DNA from: Prionace glauca
Lineage: Eukaryota; Chordata; Chondrichthyes; Carcharhiniformes; Carcharhinidae
DNA: 64,000 nucleotides
Direction of reading: 5' to 3'
NCBI GenBank assembly: GCA_037974335.1
Contig: CM075760.1
Location: 12,191,791-12,255,790, forward strand
Below the pieces are notes generated by a model, which was not told the origin of the DNA, searched no databases, and worked only from the letters and a program-made list of their open reading frames with translations. The number at the start of each line of letters is the position of its first letter. The stretch's first letter is position 1. Positions 11,170 to 22,056 of the stretch are shown here, in pieces. The translations under genes were made by a program, and so were the position numbers.

Positions 11170-12412
11170 TCTAACTCCATCTCTCTTTCTCTATATCTCT
11201 GTTAGTATGATTTTGTGTGTGTGTGTTTCTCTATATATCTCTCTACATATCTGTGTGGCTCTGTCTGTGTATTTCTCTGCATCTGTGTCTCTTTCTCTCT
11301 CTTTGTCTGTATCTGTGTATCTCCCTGTGTCTCTGTATTTCTCGGTATCTGTGTCCCTGTCTGTTTCCTTGTCTGTATCTGTGTATCTCTCTGTGTCTCT
11401 GTATTTCTCTGTATCTGTGTCTCTTTCTGTCTCTTTGTCTGTATCTGTGTATCTCCCTGTGTCTCTGTATTTCTCTATATCTGTGTCTCTTTCTGTCTCT
11501 TTGTCTGTGCCTGTGTGTCTCTCTGTGTCTCTGTATTTCTCTGTATCTTTGACTCTCTATCTCTGTATATCTGTGTTTCTCTGTTGCTCTTTCTCTCTGT
11601 CTCTGTATTTCTCTGTATCCATACCTTTCCCTGTCTCTATCCTGTCTGTGTATCCATGTCTCTCTTGGTTTCTATCTCTCTGTGTATCTCTTGCCTCTGT
11701 GTTTCTCTGTGTCCCTGTCTCCCTGTGTTTTTTCTTTGTGCGTCTGTGTGTCTCTTGTCTCTGTGTTTCTCTGTGTCCCTGTCTCCCTGTGTTTTTTCTT
11801 TGTGTGTCTGTGTGTCTCTTGTCTCTGTGTCTCTGTCTCTCTGTGTTTTTTTTCTCTGTGTATCTCGTGCCTCTGTGTTTCTCTGTGTCCCTGTCTCCCT
11901 GTGTTTTTTCTTTGTGTGTCTCTTGTCTCTGTGTCTCTGTCTCTCTGTGTTTTTTTTCTCTGTGTATCTCGTGCCTCTGTGTCTCTCTGTGTCCCTGTCT
12001 CCCTGTGTTTTTTCTTTGTGTGTCTGTGTGTCTCATGTCTCTGTGTTTCTCTGTGTCTCTGTCTCTCTGTGTTTTTCTCTCTGTGTCTCTTGTTTCTCTG
12101 TGTTTTTCTCTCTGTGTGTCTGTGTGTCTCTGTGTTTCTCTGTGTCTCTGTCTCTCTGTGTTTTTCTCTCTGTGTGTCTGTGTGTCTCTTGTTTCTCTGT
12201 GTCTCTGTCTCTCTGTGTTTTTCTCTCTGTGTCTCTGTCTCTCTATGTTTTTCTCTCTGTGTCTCTCTTGTCTCTCTGTGTCTCTGTCTCACTGTGTTTC
12301 TCTCTGTGTGTCTCTTGTCTCTGTGTTTCTCTGTGTCTCTGTCTCTGTGTTTCTCTCTCTCTGTGTCTCTGTCTCTCTGTGTTTCTCTCTGTGTGTCTGT
12401 GTGTCTCGATGC
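11170..12412. repeat. TCTCTGTG microsatellite (intronic)
   Basis: About 1.2 kb of TCTCTGTGTCTCT-type sequence. It creates frames up to 402 codons in all phases, on both strands, made only of C, V, S, L, F or R, T, E, H, Q. These are not genes. It lies between the two putative tail exons. Confidence 0.95.
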
Positions 12413-12770
12413 TAAGGGCCTAGTATTTCCAGCTCTGATCTGTACCCACAATCTCTGGAGGGAAGATCGCTGTATTGAAGGCAGGAGGCCCAATCACTCT
12501 CTGTCTGGTTTAGTTTTGTAATGTTTAAGTTTTTAAACATCTTTTACCCTTGTTGGGAATCTCACTGCGGTTTGGGAAAAGCAAACACTGATCCCACACT
12601 AAACCCCCCCCAACACAGGACTGAGCAGAGAGTGTGAAATGGAACTGCTGTCAGACTGGGTTATTAAACTGACAGAAGGGGTTTGAAAAATCTCTAAACA
12701 TTTCACTGATTAAAAACTCTAATGTCCCACATCATAAATATCTGATCATTGGTGTATCTCTCTTTTACAG

Positions 12771-13026
12771 ATCAAGTGATGGGTTGAATTTTGGACGCTG
12801 TAGATTTCCCTCAGCTGATTATGAAGATCTCTGAGTGACACAAACACAATATCTGCTCTCGGTGACTGTAACAGTCAAATTGTCTCTGTTTATCATTCTG
12901 AATCTGTAACTGAGACAATCGTGGACAGGATTCCAGTTTTCAGTGTGAAATGTATAAGGGGATTTTTGTTGTAATGTAATTGTAGTTAATAGTTTTCTTG
13001 TAGTTTAAATTTCATGTATAAATAAA
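12771..13026 (+). CDS. Putative terminal exon with 3' UTR, copy A
   Basis: After an acceptor TCTCTTTTACAG the segment AT-CAA-GTG-ATG-GGT-TGA continues the phase-1 frame from the 60-nt exon and stops at 12785-12787, giving a tail ending ...TVKLKDQVMG. Noncoding sequence follows to a polyadenylation signal AATAAA at 13021-13026. A very short last coding exon followed by a 3' UTR fits class I-type genes, but the family is unproven. The UTR end is what is duplicated at 10868-10945. Confidence 0.36.
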
Positions 13027-13110
13027 GAACTTTTCTTGTTCCTTATTCACAATTGTTCATTTCCCGTGATGTTGAGCTCTGTTTTTTACTCTTTCTGCTC
13101 TCTGTTACAG

Positions 13111-13170
13111 TTGTACAGATACCGGGCAGCTCAGATCACATGGGTTCTGATCTCAGTGTGAAGCTCAAAG
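13111..13170 (+). pseudogene. Putative tail exon, copy B, donor lost
   Basis: Same length and acceptor as 11008-11067; it encodes VQIPGSSDHMGSDLSVKLK. Two residue changes (R to H, T to S) leave the frame open. The donor position reads AAAG/GATATA instead of AAAG/GTCAGA, so it should not splice normally, and the partner terminal exon is missing from this unit. Confidence 0.36.
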
Positions 13171-13522
13171 GATATATGTACTTTTGTTAACTTTAAAATC
13201 AATTTTCCTGTAAAATACTCTCTGAATTTTTAAATAAACATTGAATGCAAAACTAGATCTGACTTTGCCTAATACTGTCTCTCTTTTTGTATTTTTTGAT
13301 TAGTGTATTTATGTGTGTGTCTCTCTATCTCTATCATTCTGTGTATTTGTACATCTCTCTGTCTCTTTTTATCTGTATCTCTCTCTCTCTCCCCCTCTGT
13401 CTCTCTGTTTTTCTGTATGTCTCTCTCTGTCTCTGTATTTCTCTATATTTGTCTCTCTCTCTGTCTCTCTGTGTATATCTCTCTGTGTGTCTGTATATGT
13501 CACTCTTTATTTGTGTCTTTCT

Positions 13523-13940
13523 AAACAAAGAACAACCCAGCACGGGAAACAGGCCCTTCGGCCCAACGAGCCCGCGCCTCTGCATCACCCTACACCTATT
13601 CTACCCTGCGTGTCTACGAATAAAACCCCCTACTTAGCCAGATTCAGGGGAGAATAGTGTCAATTTGGTAAAACCAATCAGCCTAAGAGCACATCTTTGG
13701 GGTGTGGGAGGAAACCGGAGCGCCCGGAGGAAACCCACGCATCCACAGGGAGAATGCACAAACTCCCACAGACACAGGCCCAAATCCATGTATCTGCACA
13801 GCCAGCAGTGCTAGTCACTGAGCTGTTGCGGCGCCCGTCTACCGGTCCAGGATCAAGCACACACACCGACACGAAGTACTAGGCCACTCCCGGAACCTCC
13901 AAGAGCAGCCCACGCACGACCCACCGTGTGAATGTCCCTC
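13523..13940 (-). mobile_element. Composite SINE-like repeat
   Basis: Begins ACAAAGAACAACCCAGCACG, continues through the reverse of the SINE body (GTGTGGGAGGAAACCGGAGC) and ends in a unique portion AGAGCAGCCCACGC. The full order recurs at 52803-53225, which shows it is one dispersed family rather than chance neighbours. Confidence 0.75.
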
Positions 13941-13984
13941 GTTTGACAACGAGGTGGACCTCCACCTGCGGAATAAAAGACAAA

Positions 13985-15107
13985 AACGTTAATCACAAGC
14001 CTGCCTTTCCGGTGTCTCCCGAGGTTCTAACCCTTATTTAATAACCCCTACCATAACCCTCCATCCTCGTTTCACTCATGTGCCTATCTAACTGAACCTT
14101 AAACGAGTCCAATGTTCCTGCCTCCACCACCCTACTCGGTACCGCGTTCCAGACCCCTACAACTCTCTGCGTAAAGAACCTTCCTCTCATATCCAAATTA
14201 TACCTCTCCCCCCTCACCCTTAAATCATGTCCTCTTGTATTTGTAACCAATCTAGGGAGCAGTCTCTCACTATTGACTCTGTCTATTCCCTTCAGTATCT
14301 TATATACCTCTATCATGTCCCCCCTCAATCTTCATCTTTCCAAGGAGAACAGTCCCAGTTTCTCCAACCTTTCCTCGTACCCCAGCCTCTCCATGCCAGG
14401 CAACATCCTGGTAAACCTCCTCTGCACCCTTTCCAGAGCCTCCACGTCCTTCCGGTAGTAAGGTGACCAGAACTGGATGCAGTACTCCAAATGCAGTCTA
14501 ACCAACGTTCTATACAACTGAAGCATTAGATGGCAGCTTTTACACTCTATACCCCTTCCTATAAAGGCTAACATTCCATAAGCCTTCCTGACAACATTCT
14601 CCACTTGTGTCACAACCTTCATGGATTTGTCCCTCGAACAAAGCCATATTGCGTATCCCCAATCAGACCGCAACGCTCCAAATGCTCATGCATCCTACCC
14701 CTAAGTACTTTTTCCATTAATTTCCCTACCACCGATGTCAAACTCACCGGCCTATAATTTCCAGAGTATCCCTGCTACCTTTTTTGAACAGTGGTACCAC
14801 ATTTGCTACCCTCCAGTCTTCTGGGACCTCACCTGTGTCCAAAGAAGAGACAAAGATTTGTACCAGAGGCCCAGCAATTTCATCTTTCACCTCCCTAAGC
14901 AGCCTGGGATAAATACCATCAGGCCCCGGAGCTTTATCCGTCCTTACGCTACCTAAAAGCCCGAGCACTTCCTTTCTCGTAATAGATATTTCCTGCAGCT
15001 GATCCTCAGCTCCCTCTAACAGACCGCACGATTCCGAACCCCTCTCCTTCGTGAATACCGACGCAAAGTATTCATTCAGGAGCTCCCCCATTCCCTCCGA
15101 CTCAATA
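13985..15107 (-). mobile_element. CR1-like LINE, 5'-truncated and internally deleted
   Basis: Same subfamily as 236-2005. From right to left it encodes GELLNEYFASVFTKERGSE and KAPGPDGIYPRLLREVKD (14744-15091), GYEERLEKLGLFSLER (14332-14673) and FFTQRVVGVWNAVPSRVVEA (14038-14328). Near 14636 about 590 bases of RT core present in the first copy are missing (CATGGATTTG joined to TCCCTCGAACAAAGCC). It lies inside the microsatellite of unit B. Confidence 0.87.
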
Positions 15108-15202
15108 CATATCTCTGTCTCTTTGTTTCTCTCTATCTTTATTTCTCTGTGTATCTGTGTGTCTCTCTGCCTCTATATTTCTCTCTGTCTCCATCTCTCT
15201 TT

Positions 15203-15415
15203 AATAGAACATAGAACATTCCAGCGCAGTCCAGGCCATTCGGCCCTCGATGTTGCGCCGACCAGTGGAACCAATCTAATGACCCTCGAACCTAAACTAT
15301 TCCAATGTTATCCATATGTCTATCCACTGACCATTTGAACACCCTTAAAGTTGGCGAGTCCACAACTGCTGCAGGCAGGGCATTCCACACCCTTACTACC
15401 CTCTGAGTAAAGAAC
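15203..15415 (-). mobile_element. LINE 3' end in microsatellite
   Basis: Starts ATAGAACATAGAACATTCC and includes GGCCATTCGGCCCTCGATGT and CCACACCCTTACTACCCTC, the reverse of a CR1-like 3' end. It interrupts the C/T microsatellite of unit B. Confidence 0.78.
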
Positions 15416-15854
15416 TTTGTCTCTGTGTTTCTCTGGATCTGTGTTTCTCTCTCTGTCTCTGTGTGAATACCTCTCTGTGTATCTGTGTGTGTTTCTGTCT
15501 TTGCATTTCTCTATATCTGTCTCTCTGTCTGTGTCTCGATGCTAAGGGCCTAGTATTTTAGGCTCTGTGCTGAACCCACAATCTCTCTGATTCTGAGGGA
15601 AGATCAACATTGAAGGTGTGCGGTCTCATCACTCTCTGTCTGCTTTGGGTTTGTAATCTTTACATTTTTAAACACTGAAACCTCTTGCCCTTGTTGGGAA
15701 TCTCACTGCGGTTTGAGAAAAGCAAACACTGATCCCACACTAAACCCCCCCCAACACAGGACTGAGCAGAGAGTGTGAAATGGAACTGCTGTGAGTGTGG
15801 ATTGTCTTTTAAAAGTTTGTTAGAAGCCCTCCATTTTCAAATCCTTACCCTGCT

Positions 15855-16018
15855 TCTGTCGTGTCTCAGACTCCACCTGGTCTGAACATCTTTGGACTGT
15901 GGAAGGAAACCAGGAAGGAACCCACGCAGACATGGGGAGAATGTGCAAACTCCATTCCCAAGCTGAGAATTGAACCCGGGTCCCTGGTGCTGTGAGGCAG
16001 CAGTGCTAACCATCGTGT
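15855..16018 (-). mobile_element. tRNA-derived SINE
   Basis: Reverse-strand SINE: GGACTGTGGAAGGAAACCAG, then TTGAACCCGGGTCCCTGGTG (box B reversed) and GCAGTGCTAACCATCGTG (box A reversed). Confidence 0.82.
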
Positions 16019-16200
16019 CCCCGTGCTGTCCTATCCCATGGATTGGGATGCAGTGAAAGGTTTTGTTTCTTGCACGCTGCACAAACAAAACATACCAGAC
16101 ATAGAGTCCATTCGGGAGAAGGAGAGGGTACAGAATACAGTGTGACAGTTACCAACAGATAGATCAGCTTAATATATGGTGGGTCCATTCACAATCTAAC
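16019..16200 (+). mobile_element. Dispersed repeat fragment (TTGTTTCTTGC family)
   Basis: GCAGTGAAAGGTTTTGTTTC, CAGAATACAGTGTGACAG and GGTGGGTCCATTCACAA align with the family seen at 56023-56400 and 60055-60425. Confidence 0.6.
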
Positions 16201-16302
16201 ATTCTGATCAAACACTCAATCTTTCCACAAAGCAATTCTCACACAGTCAACCCCACTTTGCTTTGTCCCTTCTCCCATCCTGCTGTGCTCGGAGTCTCTC
16301 TG

Positions 16303-16549
16303 ATCGATGCTAAGGGCCTAGTATTTGAGGCTCTGAGCTGAAGCCACATTCTGTCTGATTGGGAGGGAAGATTACCTCCCACTCAGACACGGGGGGGGCT
16401 GCGATATCCCCCCGAAATCTATCTGTTGTGTTCAGAGCCACATGTTCCATCCCTGTGTCTGCTGTCCTTAAAGAACTATTGAATAATCTTTAAACATCCC
16501 CATTCATTATCACAGAACAAGGCCCACACGGGGGGGAATCTAGTATCAG
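16303..16549. repeat. Scrap of unit A/B and unassigned flank
   Basis: ATCGATGCTAAGGGCCTAGT through AGGGAAGATTA matches 12406-12470 and 15536-15610. The rest to 16549 is unassigned. Confidence 0.6.
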
Positions 16550-16845
16550 CTTTCAAAGTTTATTTATTAGTCTCACAAGTAGGATGACATTAACACTGCA
16601 ATGAAGTCAGTGTGGGGAAACTCATAGTGGCCACAGTGTGGTGCCTGTTTGGACACACATAGGGAGAATTGAACATGGCTGGGACACCTACCCAGAGCGT
16701 CTTTTTAACTGTGGGAGGAAACCCACGGGGACACGGGGAGAAGGTGTAGACTCCACACAGACAGTGACCCAAGGCAGGGAATTGAACCTGGGTCCCTGGC
16801 ACTGTGAGGCAGCAGTGTTACCCACTGTGCCACCGTGCTGCCAGG
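16550..16845 (-). mobile_element. tRNA-derived SINE with LINE-type tail
   Basis: The left end TTTATTAGTCTCACAAGTAG is the reversed 3' tail; the body GGGAGGAAACCCACGGGGAC and head GGCAGCAGTGTTACCCACTG follow. Nearly full-length. The same tail ends the copy at 23355-23620. Confidence 0.85.
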
Positions 16846-16884
16846 ATGGGGATGGGCCGGGGGGGGGGGGCACAGTTTAAAATT

Positions 16885-17150
16885 CCTGACGTTCCCATTG
16901 AAGATAGAGATCCGGAGGAATAATTCCTTCTCTCAGGGGGTGGTTAGTGTTTGGAATTCCCTTCCCCGGAGAGCAGTGGGCGTTGGGACATTGAACATAT
17001 ACAAGGGGGGGGTGGGGGTTATGGGGGAGACAGGCTGCGAAGGGGGGTTCAGGCCACAGTCAGATCAGCCATGGTCTTATCAACTGGAGGGACAGGCTCA
17101 AGGGGGGGAATGGCCTCATCCTGCTCCTATTTCTTATGTTCTGTCTGATA
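16885..17150 (+). mobile_element. CR1-like LINE 3' end
   Basis: Encodes EIRRNNSFSQGVVSVWNSLP and ends TCCTGCTCCTATTTCTTATG, the 3' end of the subfamily found intact at 49318-49790. Confidence 0.82.
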
Positions 17151-17209
17151 CCTGTGTGATCACTGCTCTCAGCGTTACAGGAACACTGTTTGGCAATCTC
17201 CATCTCAAT

Positions 17210-20200
17210 CACTTCCTCTATCTCTCTGAGACTCTCACCCCATTGCTATCCTCCCCTCTCTCTGTTACTCTCCCTCTCTATCTCTCTGTGAATCTCACCC
17301 CATTGCTATCCTCCCCTCTCTCTGTTACTCTCTCTCTCTATCTCTCTGTGACTCTCACCCCATTGCTACCCTCCCCTCTCTCTGTTACTCTCTCTCTCTA
17401 TCTCTCTGTGAATCTCACCCCATTGCTATCCTCCCCTCTCTCTGTTACTCTCTCTCTCTATCTCTCTGTGACTCTCACCCCATTGCTATCCTCCCCTCCC
17501 TCTGTTACTCTCTCTCTCTCTATCTCTCTGTGACTCTCACCCCATTGCTATCCTCCCCTCTCTCTGTTACTCTCTCTCTCTGTGACTCTCACCCCATTGC
17601 TATCCTCCCCTCTCTCTGTTACTCTCTCTCTCTCTATCTCTCTGTGAATCTCACCCCATTGCTATCCTTCCCTCTCTCTGTTACTCTCTCTCTCTATCTC
17701 TCTGTGAATTTCACCCCATTGCTATCCTCCCCTCTCTCTGTTACACTCTCTCTCTATCTCTCTGTGACTCTCACCCCATTGCTATTGTCCCCTCTCTCTG
17801 TGAATCTCACCCCATTGCTATCCTCCCCTCTCTCTGTTACTCTCTCTCTCTATCTCTCTGTGACTCTCACCCCATTGCTATCCTCCCCTCTCTCTGTTAC
17901 TCTCTCTCTCTATCTATCTCAGACTCTCACCCCATTGCTATCCTCCCCTCTCTGTTACTCTCTCTATCTCTCTGTGAATCTCACCCCATTGCTATCCTCC
18001 CCTCTCTCTGTTACTCTCTCTATCTCTCTGAGAATCTCACCCCATTGCTATCCTCCCCTCTCTCTGTTACTCTCTCTCTCTATCTCTCTGTGAATCTCAC
18101 CCCATTGCTATCCTCCCCTCTCTCTGTTACTCTCTCTCTCTATCTCTCTGTGACTCTCACCCCATTGCTATCCTCCCCTCTCTGTTACTCTCTCTATCTC
18201 TCTGTGAATCTCACCCCATTGCTATCCTCCCCTCTCTCTGTTACTCTCTCTCTCTATCTCTCTGTGAATCTCACCCCATTGCTATCCTCCCCTCTCTCTG
18301 TTACTCTCTCTCTCTATCTCTCTGTGAATCTCACCCCATTGCTATCCTCCCCTCTCTGTTACTCTCTCTCTCTATCTCTGTGTGAATCTCACCCCAGTGC
18401 TATCCTCCCCTCTCTGTTACTCTCTCTCTCTATCTCTCTGTGAATCTCACCCCATTGCTATACTCCCCTCTCTCTGTTACTCTCTCTATCTGTGAATTTC
18501 ACCCCATTGCTATCCTCCCCTCTCTCTGTTACTCTCTCTCTCTATCTCTCTGAGACTCTCACCCCATTGCTATCCTCCCCTCTCTCTGTTACTCTCTCTC
18601 TCTGTGAATCTCACCCCATTGCTATCCTCCCCTCTCTCTGTTACTCTCTCTCTCTCTCTCTCTCTCTGTGACTCTCACCCCATTGCTATCCTCCCCTCTC
18701 TCTGTTACTCTCTCTCTCTATCTCTCTGTGAATCTCACCCCATTGCTATCCTCCCCTCTGTCTGTTACTCTCTCTCTCTATCTCTCTGTGAATCTCACCC
18801 CATTGCTATCCTCCCCTCTCTCTGTTACTCTCTCTCTCTATCTCTCTGTGACTCTCACCCCATTGCTATCCTCCCCTCTCTCTGTTACTCTCTCTCTCTC
18901 TATCTCTCTGTGACTCTCACCCCATTGCTATCCTCCCCTCTCTCTGTTACTCTCTCTCTCTATCTCTCTGTGACTCTCACCCCATTGCTATCCTCCCCTC
19001 TCTCTGTTACTCTCTCTCTCTCTATCTCTCTGTGACTCTCACCCCATTGCTATCCTCCCCTCTCTCTGTTACTCTCTCTCTCTCTATCTCTCTGTGACTC
19101 TCACCCCATTGCTATCCTCCCCTCTCTCTGTTACTCTCTCTCTCTCTATCTCTCTGTGACTCTCACCCCATTGCTATCCTCCCCTCTCTCTGTTACTCTC
19201 TCTCTCTCTATCTCTCTGTGACTCTCACCCCATTGCTATCCTCCCCTCTCTCTGTTACTCTCTCTCTCTATCTCTCTGTGACTCTCACCCCATTGCTATC
19301 CTCCCCTCTCTCTGTTACTCTCTCTCTCTATCTCTCTGTGACTCTCACCCCATTGCTATCCTCCCCTCTCTCTGTTACTCTCTCTCTCTCTATCTCTCTG
19401 TGACTCTCACCCCATTGCTATCCTCCCCTCTCTCTGTTACTCTCTCTCTCTCTATCTCTCTGTGACTCTCACCCCATTGCTATCCTCCCCTCTCTCTGTT
19501 ACTCTCTCTCTCTATCTCTCTGTGACTCTCACCCCATTGCTATCCTCCCCTCTCTCTGTTACTCTCTCTCTCTCTATCTCTCTGTGAATCTCACCCCATT
19601 GCTATCCTCCCCTCTCTCTGTTACTCTCTCTCTCTATCTCTCTGTGACTCTCACCCCATTGCTATCCTCCCCTCTCTCTGTTACTCTCTCTCTCTCTATC
19701 TCTCTGTGACTCTCACCCCATTGCTATCCTCCCCTCTCTCTGTTACTCTCTCTCTCTATCTCTCTGTGACTCTCACCCCATTGCTATCCTCCCCTCTCTC
19801 TGTTACTCTCTCTCTCTCTATCTCTCTGTGACTCTCACCCCATTGCTATCCTCCCCTCTCTCTGTTACTCTCTCTCTCTCTATCTCTCTGTGACTCTCAC
19901 CCCATTGCTATCCTCCCCCCTCTCTGTTACTCTCTCTCTCTCTATCTCTCTGTGAATCTCACCCCATTGCTATCCTCCCCTCTCTCTGTTACTCTCTCTC
20001 TCTCTATCTCTGTGTGAATCTCACCCCATTGCTATCCTCCCCTCTCTCTGTTACTCTCTCTCTCTCTATCTCTCTGTGAATCTCACCCCATTGCTATCCT
20101 CCCCCCTCTCTGTTACTCTCTCTCTCTCTATCTCTCTGTGAATCTCACCCCATTGCTATCCTCCCCTCTCTCTGTTACTCTCTCTCTCTCTATCTCTGTG

Positions 20201-20396
20201 TGAATCTCACCCCATTGCTATCCTCCCCTCTCTCTGTTACTCTCTCTCTCTATCTCTCTGTGAATCTCACCCCATTGCTATCCTCCCCTCTCTCTGTTAC
20301 TCTCTCTCTCTATCTCTCTGTGAATCTCACCCCATTGCTATCCTCCCCTCTCTCTGTTACTCTCTCTCTCTCTATCTATCTGAGACTCTCACCCCA
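17210..20396. repeat. 60-64-bp C/T-rich minisatellite
   Basis: About 50 units of CTCACCCCATTGCTATCCTC followed by CCTCTCTCTGTTACTC and (TC)n. Length varies in the (TC)n part, and the unit start alternates between GTGAATCTC and GTGACTCTC. The plus strand is almost wholly pyrimidine apart from short words. Frames of 60-232 codons reading LTPLLSSPLSVTLSLYLSV are artefacts. Confidence 0.96.
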
Positions 20397-20682
20397 AAGG
20401 GATTGGGATGATTAATAAGGGGCAATGTTGTCACAAAACTGTGTGTGGCAGTGTGAAAGTAGCACTCAGGCTTTGCTGTGTGAGAAATATCCGTCCCTGT
20501 CTCTCTGTCCGAGGGGGACACAGATTTAAAGGGATTGGTGAAAGAACCAAAAGTGACCCGAGGAAATTCTCTCTGTCCCAGCTTTTGGTCTCCTCTCCCT
20601 GATATCTCCCTGTCAGTCTGGCTGGGAGAATTTGTTTTCGGATGCCCCCCCCCCCATGTGAAGTGTCTTTCAGACATTGCAT
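20397..20682. other. Unassigned, includes a LINE scrap
   Basis: GAGGGGGACACAGATTTAAA near 20510 is a LINE 3'-region word. Otherwise nothing is recognised. Confidence 0.45.
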
Positions 20683-20722
20683 TCTGTTCCTGGTGCTACA
20701 TTAATGCAAGTTGTTGTTGCTT
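20683..20722 (+). mobile_element. LINE/SINE 3' tail with (TTG)n
   Basis: GGTGCTACATTAATGCAAG followed by TTGTTGTTGC, the same tail as at 5765-5800. Confidence 0.55.
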
Positions 20723-20829
20723 TCCAAGTCCCGTACCCACATTCGGCCCTCTAACCCGGGGCCTTGTGAACATCCCCCAGTCGCAGTCACTCCAACATCA
20801 GTGGTTGTGTCTTCAGCTGGCAAGGCCCC

Positions 20830-20937
20830 TAACTGTGTAATTCCCCCCCCCCACCCCCACCCTAAAGGGGGGGGCGATGGCCCCTAACTGTGTAATTCCC
20901 CCCCCACCCCCCACCCTAAAGGGGGGGGGCGATGGCC
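20830..20937. repeat. Two-copy tandem repeat
   Basis: GGCCCCTAACTGTGTAATTC, a C run, CCCACCCTAAAG and a G run occur twice back to back (about 55 bases each). The C run and G run can pair. Confidence 0.8.
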
Positions 20938-21262
20938 CAGTGGGATCATTGCTAGACTATTCATTCCAGAAACTCAGCTAATGTTCTGGGGACCCGGGTT
21001 CGAATCCCGCCACAGCAGGTGGGGGAATTGGAATTCAATAAAAAATATCTGGGATTAAGAATCTCCTGATGATCGATGATCAGAAACACCCGTCTGGGTC
21101 ACTGATGCCGTTTAGGGAAGGGAATCTGCCGTCCTTACCTGGTTTGGCCTACGTGTGACTCCCAGACCCACAGCAATGTGGTTTACTCTGAACTGCCCTC
21201 GGGAACCCAGAGATGGGCAATAAATGGTGGGCCAGCCAGCGATGCCCAGTCCCATGGATGAA
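20938..21262 (+). mobile_element. tRNA-derived SINE, second family
   Basis: Box A-like GGCCCAGTGGGATCATTGC and box B GGGTTCGAATCCCGCC. The body CCTTTAGGG-type word appears as CGTTTAGGGAAGGGAATCTG, and the tail is GGGCAATAAATGGTGGGCC. It aligns through its length with 59692-60045. Distinct from the GGTTTCCTCC-bodied SINE. Confidence 0.87.
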
Positions 21263-21289
21263 TAAAAATCCAACCTCTCCATCTCACTC

Positions 21290-21958
21290 CCATTCCTCCT
21301 TCCTAATGCCTAACCAACATTTTATATCATTCCAGCATCACCTCCCCACTCTTAAACACTCGGCTAATAAAGAAGTGAACCGTGTGTCTTCTTAACCACT
21401 TTATCCACCTGTCCTGTTACCGTAAGGGACCGGTGTACATGCTCACCGATCTCCCTCTGATCCTCGGAGCTTCCTGGGATCCTACTGTTCATCATCTAGT
21501 TCCCTTGTCTTGTTAGCCCTGCCCGAGTGCATCACCTCACACTGATCCCCATTGGATTCCTTTTGCCACGGATCAGCCTGTCTCTATCCCCCTGTAATCT
21601 AAGGCTATCCTCCCATTTACCATCCGAACAATTCCCCTATCATCCGCAAACTTACTGATAAACCTCCTGCATTTTACGACTAAGTTATTTCAATAAACCA
21701 TAAACAACAAGGGCCCCAACATCGAACCCTGTGGATACAAGTTTCCAGTCTGAAAATCACCATCACCCTCTGCTTCCTGCCACTCAACCAATTCTGGATC
21801 CAATTTGACACATTTCCTTGGATCCCATGGGATCTTAACTTCCCTATTAGTCTCCCGTGTGGGACCTTGTCAAAAGCCCTGCTGAAGTCCGAGAAGACTA
21901 CGTCAAAAGCATCGCCCTCATCTACACATCTGGTCACTTCTTGTAAAAAATGGTGCAG
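21290..21958 (-). mobile_element. CR1-like LINE, RT fragment
   Basis: The minus strand encodes ELHHFLQEVTRCVDEGDAFD, VVFSDFSRAFDKVPHGRLIG and NWIQNWLSGRKQRVMV, the palm A region of a CR1-like RT. More diverged than the copy at 236-2005. A shorter piece of the same region is at 56800-56925. Confidence 0.82.
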
Positions 21959-22056
21959 TTCTGGGATCCCCGGGATAGGAGGGATGGGGTGACACTGGGA
22001 ATGGGGGCAGAGGAGATTTACCATGATGTTACCTGGTCTGGAGAGTTTCACTTCAT
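21959..22056. mobile_element. LINE scrap, joined to the preceding element
   Basis: GAGGAGATTTACCATGATGT and ACCTGGTCTGGAGAG are LINE words in the opposite orientation to the RT fragment, so the join is a rearrangement or a second insertion. Confidence 0.5.

Larger units (their letters stand above)
10868..12975 (+). repeat. Tandem duplication unit A (~2.1 kb)
   Basis: Starts in AATTGTAGTTAATAGTTTTC and runs to the same words at about 12976, where unit B begins. It holds a copy of a 3'-untranslated end (AATAAA 10918-10923), an exon-like segment (11008-11067), a C/T-rich microsatellite intron and a terminal exon-like segment (12771 on). Confidence 0.8.
12976..15800 (+). repeat. Tandem duplication unit B, interrupted
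   Basis: Repeats unit A in order: UTR end with AATAAA 13021, acceptor and exon, C/T microsatellite, then CGATGCTAAGGGCCTAGTAT (15537, compare 12408) through TGGAACTGCTGT (15792, compare 12650). It is lengthened by repeat insertions at about 13523-15107 and 15203-15415, and it lacks the terminal exon. A third, short scrap of the same unit is at 16303-16370. Confidence 0.8.

Noticed and set aside
11207-12521. Frames of 273-402 codons in several phases on both strands
   Set aside because: They consist of low-complexity C/V/S/L/F or R/H/T/E/Q strings from a TCTCTGTG microsatellite; all phases are open at once.
17200-20415. Frames reading LTPLLSSPLSVTLSLYLSV
   Set aside because: Product of the 60-64-bp C/T minisatellite; no start context or domain.
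20938-21010. tRNA gene suggested by GGGTTCGAATCCC
   Set aside because: It is the tRNA-like head of a SINE: no cloverleaf forms and the full SINE body follows.
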